Source: Prolixibacteraceae bacterium (GTDB lineage Bacteria > Bacteroidota > Bacteroidia > Bacteroidales > Prolixibacteraceae). Taken from it: 38,223 nt of DNA. Of this stretch, positions 34,579 to 38,223 are shown piece after piece. Below the pieces are notes generated by a model, which saw nothing but the letters and a program-made list of their open reading frames with translations, made no database searches and was not told the origin of the DNA. The stretch spans positions 1-38,223 of the forward strand of contig JALOCD010000036.1 in assembly GCA_023228025.1 (NCBI GenBank), written 5' to 3'. The stretch's first letter is position 1. Every line of letters starts with the position of its first letter. The position numbers and the translations under genes are program-made.

Positions 34579-36063
34579 TTATAGAGCCTTTCCCAACACT
34601 AGTTTCCACTTATGATAGGCCTCTTCATAATCAGCTTGTTTGCTCAAATCAGGAGTAATAGTCTCCAGCTTGTGCAAACTGGAAAATGCCTCTTTCGCCG
34701 AAGCGTAGTAACCTGATCCAATCCCTGCACCACGTGCGGCACCAATTGAACCATCGGTATTGTAGAGTTCTAGGGTAGCCCCTGAAATACCAGCCAGTGT
34801 CTCCCTGAACAGCGGACTCAGGAACATATTCGCTTTCCCGGCCCTGATTACTGTGGCATGAATGCCGATCTCCTCCATGATCTCCATCCCATATTTGAAG
34901 GAGAAGACAATTCCCTCCTGGGCTGCGCGGAAAAGATGGGCATAGGTGTGGGTGTTAAAGCCAAGTCCTGAAATCTGTGCACCGATATTTTTGTTTTGAA
35001 GCACCCGTTCTGATCCGTTCCCAAAAGGAAGAATACTCAGACCATCAGATCCAATGGGGACAGTAGCCGCCATGTCGTTCATTTCGTAGTATGAGTAGGC
35101 TTTGTTCCCTATATTTTTATGAAGCCAGGAATTAAGAATGCCGGTCCCGTTGATGCACAGCAGTACGCCGAGACGTGTTACACTTTCAGTATGGTTGACA
35201 TGGGCAAATGAATTGACCCTCGAGAGTGGATCATATTTAACCTCACCACTGACGCCATAAACCACCCCTGAGGTTCCAGCGGTCGCAGCGATCTCTCCCG
35301 GCTTTAATACATTAAGTGATAGTGCATTGTTGGGTTGGTCCCCAGCTCGGTAACTAATTTTTGTGCCCTCGGCCAAACCTAATTCTTTGGCAGCTGTAGC
35401 ATTCACAACCGATTGTACAGAGAAAGTTGGAACTATTTCGGGAATGAAAGAGTGCTCGAAACCATAATAATCCAGGATTTCTTCGGCTACCTTGTTTTTC
35501 CTGAAATCCCAAAGAATTCCCTCAGATAGGCCGCTTGCGGTGGTTTTTATCTCACCGGAAAGTCTCATGGCAATGTAATCACCCGGAAGCATAATTTTAT
35601 CAATGCGACCATAAAGTTCGGGTTCATTCTCTTTGACCCATTTGAGTTTGGAAGCAGTAAAATTACCTGGAGAGTTTAAATATTTTGCCAGGCATTTTTC
35701 TTCTCCCAGATCGCTGAAGGCCTTGTTTCCGTATACCGAAGCACGAGAATCGCACCAGATGATGGAAGGGCGTAATACTTGTTGCATTTTATCCACCACC
35801 ACCAGGCCATGCATCTGGTAAGAGATACCGATGGAATCAATGGTTTTTGGTTCAATTTTCGAGTTGCTCAGGACCTCCTGTACCGATAGCTTTAAGTTCT
35901 CCCACCACAATTCGGGAGCCTGTTCTGCCCAACCGGCTTGCCTGGCGGTAATTTTCATCTCCTGTTTCGGGTAAAAAGCAGAAGCGATACATTTCCCCGT
36001 CGTTCCTTCGACGATGGATGCTTTCACTGATGAGCTGCCAATGTCAATTCCCAATAAATACAT
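34579..36063 (-). CDS. xylB: Xylulokinase (FGGY family)
   Basis: The 494-residue cytoplasmic kinase phosphorylates D-xylulose to D-xylulose 5-phosphate. FGGY landmarks are the N-terminal LLGIDIGSSSVKAS phosphate loop, SYQMHGLVVVD (about 80-90), IIWCDSRA, GDYIAMRLSGE, the GTSGVVYGV phosphate 2 region and the GGATLELYNTDGSIGAARGAG-like C terminus. It lies between the GntR-type regulator (47-base gap) and the GH127 gene and is probably the first catabolic gene of the operon. An inverted repeat containing GTTCTG sits right before its start. Confidence 0.93.
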   Translation of the reverse strand: MYLLGIDIGSSSVKASIVEGTTGKCIASAFYPKQEMKITARQAGWAEQAPELWWENLKLSVQEVLSNSKIEPKTIDSIGISYQMHGLVVVDKMQQVLRPSIIWCDSRASVYGNKAFSDLGEEKCLAKYLNSPGNFTASKLKWVKENEPELYGRIDKIMLPGDYIAMRLSGEIKTTASGLSEGILWDFRKNKVAEEILDYYGFEHSFIPEIVPTFSVQSVVNATAAKELGLAEGTKISYRAGDQPNNALSLNVLKPGEIAATAGTSGVVYGVSGEVKYDPLSRVNSFAHVNHTESVTRLGVLLCINGTGILNSWLHKNIGNKAYSYYEMNDMAATVPIGSDGLSILPFGNGSERVLQNKNIGAQISGLGFNTHTYAHLFRAAQEGIVFSFKYGMEIMEEIGIHATVIRAGKANMFLSPLFRETLAGISGATLELYNTDGSIGAARGAGIGSGYYASAKEAFSSLHKLETITPDLSKQADYEEAYHKWKLVLGKAL

Positions 36064-36085
36064 AATGGTATACTTTTTTATGATA

Positions 36086-36101
36086 ACTGTTCTGTTACAG
36101 T
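36086..36101. promoter_or_regulatory. Candidate operator between gntR and xylB
   Basis: ACTGT (36086-36090), six bases, ACAGT (36097-36101). It contains GTTCTG, which recurs twice before the regulator gene (37126-37131 and 37136-37141). It lies just upstream of xylB. Confidence 0.35.
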
Positions 36102-36110
36102 ATGATATTT

Positions 36111-37106
36111 TTACAAGGATTCACGAATAATCAGTTCCGTTTGCACCAAAAAATCAACCATTTCATTGGCAATTGCAAATTCGGCCGCCTTTTTTCCCAT
36201 TAATTTGAAGTCTGTGGAAATCACTGTGATCCCATTGGAAATAAACTGCTTCATGGGCGTATCGTTATATGATAAAATACCAAAATCTTCCCTTAGTTTG
36301 AATTTTTTTCGATTGGCTTGCTCTAAAACAGCAGCCAAATCAATGTCTTCAAAAACAAAATAGACCCTGCCAACTTTGATATCCAGCTCCTGTATATCAT
36401 ATAAAATACTAAAATTAAGACCATTATCGGAACAAAATTTTCCTACATTGTCGATTGATTCGAATGGATGAAAAGTGTACTGCGGGTATACACATACGAC
36501 CTCATCGTATTTCCTTAGCAAATGCCATCCCGATGTCAGACATTTGTAAACTGATTCGCCAAAATCCTGGTAAACCTTTGCCTGTCCAGGTTGTGAATGG
36601 ATAGACCAGTCAATCAAAAGCAGCTTTTCAGGATCAATCTCGCCAATGATTTCAGGAATTCCGGGATGGTTGAAGTTCATGATAATGTAGGAGTTGAACT
36701 TGCCATTGCTGTTATGGATGATTGATTTGAAAAGTTCAAAATTATAATGATGGAAGTTGATGTCAACCAGGATATTCTTAGGAAGGTTTAATTTGAAAGA
36801 GTTGTACAGTACCTCTTTATAAGCCTTAAAGGTATCAAGAAAGAGAAACACCTTCTTTTGGGAGCGGGTAACAAAATATCCTCTGTTTGGTATCGCTTCG
36901 ACGATTTCCCTGCGTTTCAATTCGGCGTAACTCTTAAAAACAGTGTCACGGGAAAGTCCTGACTCTTTCATTATTTCATTAACGGAGGGCAGTGGATCCC
37001 CCTCAAGCAACATCTTGAGATTGATAGAGCGAATCAGCGCTTCGACAAGTTGCTGAACTTTCGAAACGCCCGAATTGATATTGGGTTTAAAACTGAATTT
37101 TTGCAT
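36111..37106 (-). CDS. GntR-type pentose regulator with LacI-like effector domain
   Basis: The 331-residue protein joins a GntR winged helix (about 12-78: PLPSVNEIMKESGLSRDTVFKSYAELKRREIVEAIPNRG is typical) to a periplasmic-binding/LacI-type effector domain (about 85-331, ending in GILSYNDTPMKQFISNGITVISTDF), the usual build of Bacteroidota sugar regulators. It heads the xyl cluster, and pentose is its likely inducer (xylose or arabinose, inferred from context). It is divergent from the GH51 fragment. A -7 box lies 35 bases upstream and GTTCTG repeats lie between the box and the gene, so autoregulation is plausible. Confidence 0.88.
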   Translation of the reverse strand: MQKFSFKPNINSGVSKVQQLVEALIRSINLKMLLEGDPLPSVNEIMKESGLSRDTVFKSYAELKRREIVEAIPNRGYFVTRSQKKVFLFLDTFKAYKEVLYNSFKLNLPKNILVDINFHHYNFELFKSIIHNSNGKFNSYIIMNFNHPGIPEIIGEIDPEKLLLIDWSIHSQPGQAKVYQDFGESVYKCLTSGWHLLRKYDEVVCVYPQYTFHPFESIDNVGKFCSDNGLNFSILYDIQELDIKVGRVYFVFEDIDLAAVLEQANRKKFKLREDFGILSYNDTPMKQFISNGITVISTDFKLMGKKAAEFAIANEMVDFLVQTELIIRESL

Positions 37107-37125
37107 GATAGGTTAAAATCCATCT

Positions 37126-37141
37126 GTTCTGATCCGTTCTG
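37126..37141. promoter_or_regulatory. GTTCTG direct repeats, candidate operator
   Basis: GTTCTG occurs at 37126-37131 and 37136-37141, starts ten bases apart (one helical turn), between the regulator's -7 box and its start codon. The same hexamer is in the xylB upstream dyad. Confidence 0.35.
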
Positions 37142-37149
37142 CAAATATA
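37142..37149 (-). promoter_or_regulatory. -7 box of the regulator gene
   Basis: Minus-strand TATATTTG is a perfect TAnnTTTG box 35 bases before the regulator's ATG. No TTTG is seen at the -33 position. Confidence 0.45.
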
Positions 37150-37335
37150 AAAAGAGGTCAGGATCTTGGTGATAAAAAAATCATGTTATGCAACATCACT
37201 TCTGGGTATTCACTGTGTCTGGCAAGCGTTCAATCAACAATAAATATGCTGTACAATATTTTTATATAAAGAACTACTTCAATTATTAAAAGTAAATTAT
37301 ACTATTTTTACTCCACTGATAATAAACCGAAAGAG

Positions 37336-38001
37336 ATGAAAAAAATGTATGGAATCCATTTGTTGTTTCTGATTTTATTGGTGGGTTTTTCTTTAACGGG
37401 AAATTCCCAATCAACTATTGTAGTTCATACCGAAAATCCGGGAGCCAAAATTGACAAAGCCATTTATGGTCATTTTGCCGAACACCTTGGTCATTGCATC
37501 TATGGCGGTATTTATGTGGGCGAAAATTCAGACATACCCAATACAAAAGGCTTCCGTATGGATGTAGTAACAGCCTTGAAAGAATTGAATGTTCCTCGCG
37601 TACGCTGGCCTGGTGGTTGCTTCGCAGACACCTACCATTGGAGGGATGGAATCGGACCAAAATCAGAGCGGCCATCCATTATCAATGTACACTGGGGTGG
37701 AGTAACTGAGGACAACAGTTTTGGCACACATGAATTTCTTGATTTCTGCGAACTGATAGGCGCTGATGCCTATGTCAACCTGAATGTTGGAAGTGGGACT
37801 GTGCGTGAAGCATCCGAATGGTTGGAATATGTTACCTCCTCCAACGAGAGCCCAATGACCAATCTTCGTAAAAAGAACGGTCGGGATAAACCTTGGAATG
37901 TTAAATATTGGGCAGTTGGAAACGAAACCTGGGGATGCGGCGGGAATATGCGACCCGAGTATTATGCCGATTTGTATCGTCAATATGCCTCATTTATGTA
38001 A
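37336..38001 (+). pseudogene. GH51 alpha-L-arabinofuranosidase, N-terminal fragment
   Basis: This is the first 221 residues of a family 51 arabinofuranosidase: signal peptide (about 1-24), YGHFAEHLG, VRWPGGCFADTYHWRDGIG, and KYWAVGNETWGCGG with the acid/base Glu. The homology breaks off after YADLYRQYASF, and a stop follows at 37999-38001. Full-length family members have more than 500 residues; the nucleophile Glu and the rest of the barrel are absent. The C-terminal end reappears directly after the stop in other frames, so the middle (on the order of 200-250 codons) is missing. It would have removed alpha-L-arabinose side chains from arabinoxylan or arabinan. Confidence 0.85.
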
Positions 38002-38223
38002 CTTGGATCCAAACAATTCGCAACAAATCAGTTTCGATCTTAGCGGAATGAAGCTCTCCAAAGTGTCAGGGAAGAGGTAACTGCCAGCAAAATCAACGCC
38101 TACAACGATTTTGGCAAAAAAGAACAGGTTACGGAAGCCGAATTCAAAAATGTGAAAATTACATCCGGTAAAGTCGATGCAACCATCCCTTCCAAGTCTG
38201 TGGTATTGATACAGTTACAGTAG
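38000..38223 (+). pseudogene. GH51 arabinofuranosidase, C-terminal remnant
   Basis: NLDPNNSQQISFDLSGMKLSKVSG is encoded from 38000, then the frame changes near 38070. The remainder (EEVTASKINAYNDFG ... VLIQLQ) reads in frame from about 38071 to the TAG that ends the window. One extra G in the GGG run at 38069-38071 would join the two parts. This is the C-terminal beta domain of the same GH51 gene as 37336-38001. There is therefore both an internal deletion and a 1-nt indel. Confidence 0.75.

Noticed and set aside
37183..37196. ATGTT-ATGC-AACAT dyad upstream of the GH51 fragment as an operator
   Set aside because: Five-base arms are expected by chance, and no second copy is seen near the other pentose genes.

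Overview
The window looks like a chromosomal segment of a Bacteroidota bacterium, probably in the Bacteroidales/Marinilabiliales range (inference). Supporting signs are several -7 boxes of the form TAnnTTTG, DUF4369/TlpA-type and DUF3943-type proteins, a TPR/PD40/OmpA envelope protein, an ECF sigma factor coupled to a DUF4097 protein, a GntR-controlled xylose operon, class IIA aldolase, and dense small palindromic intergenic repeats. No phage, plasmid, CRISPR or transposase gene is visible.

Left part (1-9.6 kb): an AT-rich J-domain membrane protein; a hotdog thioesterase flanked by repeat-rich spacers; a large AddA/RecB-like helicase-nuclease; then, divergently, an ECF sigma factor (broken by a 1-nt frameshift), a single-pass putative anti-sigma protein and an exported DUF4097 protein in overlapping frames; a nested palindromic repeat; and a TlpA-like thioredoxin protein behind a good promoter and a structured leader.

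Middle (9.6-21.5 kb, all minus strand): a GH29 alpha-L-fucosidase and a sialate O-acetylesterase-type SGNH hydrolase; a two-component pair whose kinase carries a periplasmic seven-repeat FG-GAP/VCBS calcium-loop propeller; then a compact four-gene operon, kdnA-kdnB-kdsA plus a transaldolase-like/CBS fusion, which reads as a pathway for 8-amino-3,8-dideoxy-Kdo (Kdo8N), a modified inner-core LPS sugar. The fusion joins an FSA/transaldolase barrel with altered pocket residues to a CBS pair that resembles the tail of KdsD arabinose-5-phosphate isomerase. It is the most promising candidate for undescribed biochemistry here. A tRNA-Leu(GAG) with its terminator lies upstream.

Right part (21.5-38.2 kb): a small lipoprotein, a DUF3943 protein and a PorE-like TPR-PD40-CRD-OmpA protein; a degenerate tandem repeat array; fbaA; a two-gene methionine/corrinoid set (homocysteine S-methyltransferase plus a stand-alone MetH activation domain); a Rieske lipoprotein with a VOC protein; and a pentose cluster (gntR-type regulator, xylB, GH127/GH146 arabinofuranosidase, xylA, xylE). 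A divergent GH51 arabinofuranosidase has lost its middle and is frameshifted, so it is a pseudogene or an assembly artefact at the window edge.

The genes fit a free-living or gut-associated polysaccharide user with a modified LPS core. Function calls rest on motif recognition by eye; no database search was run.
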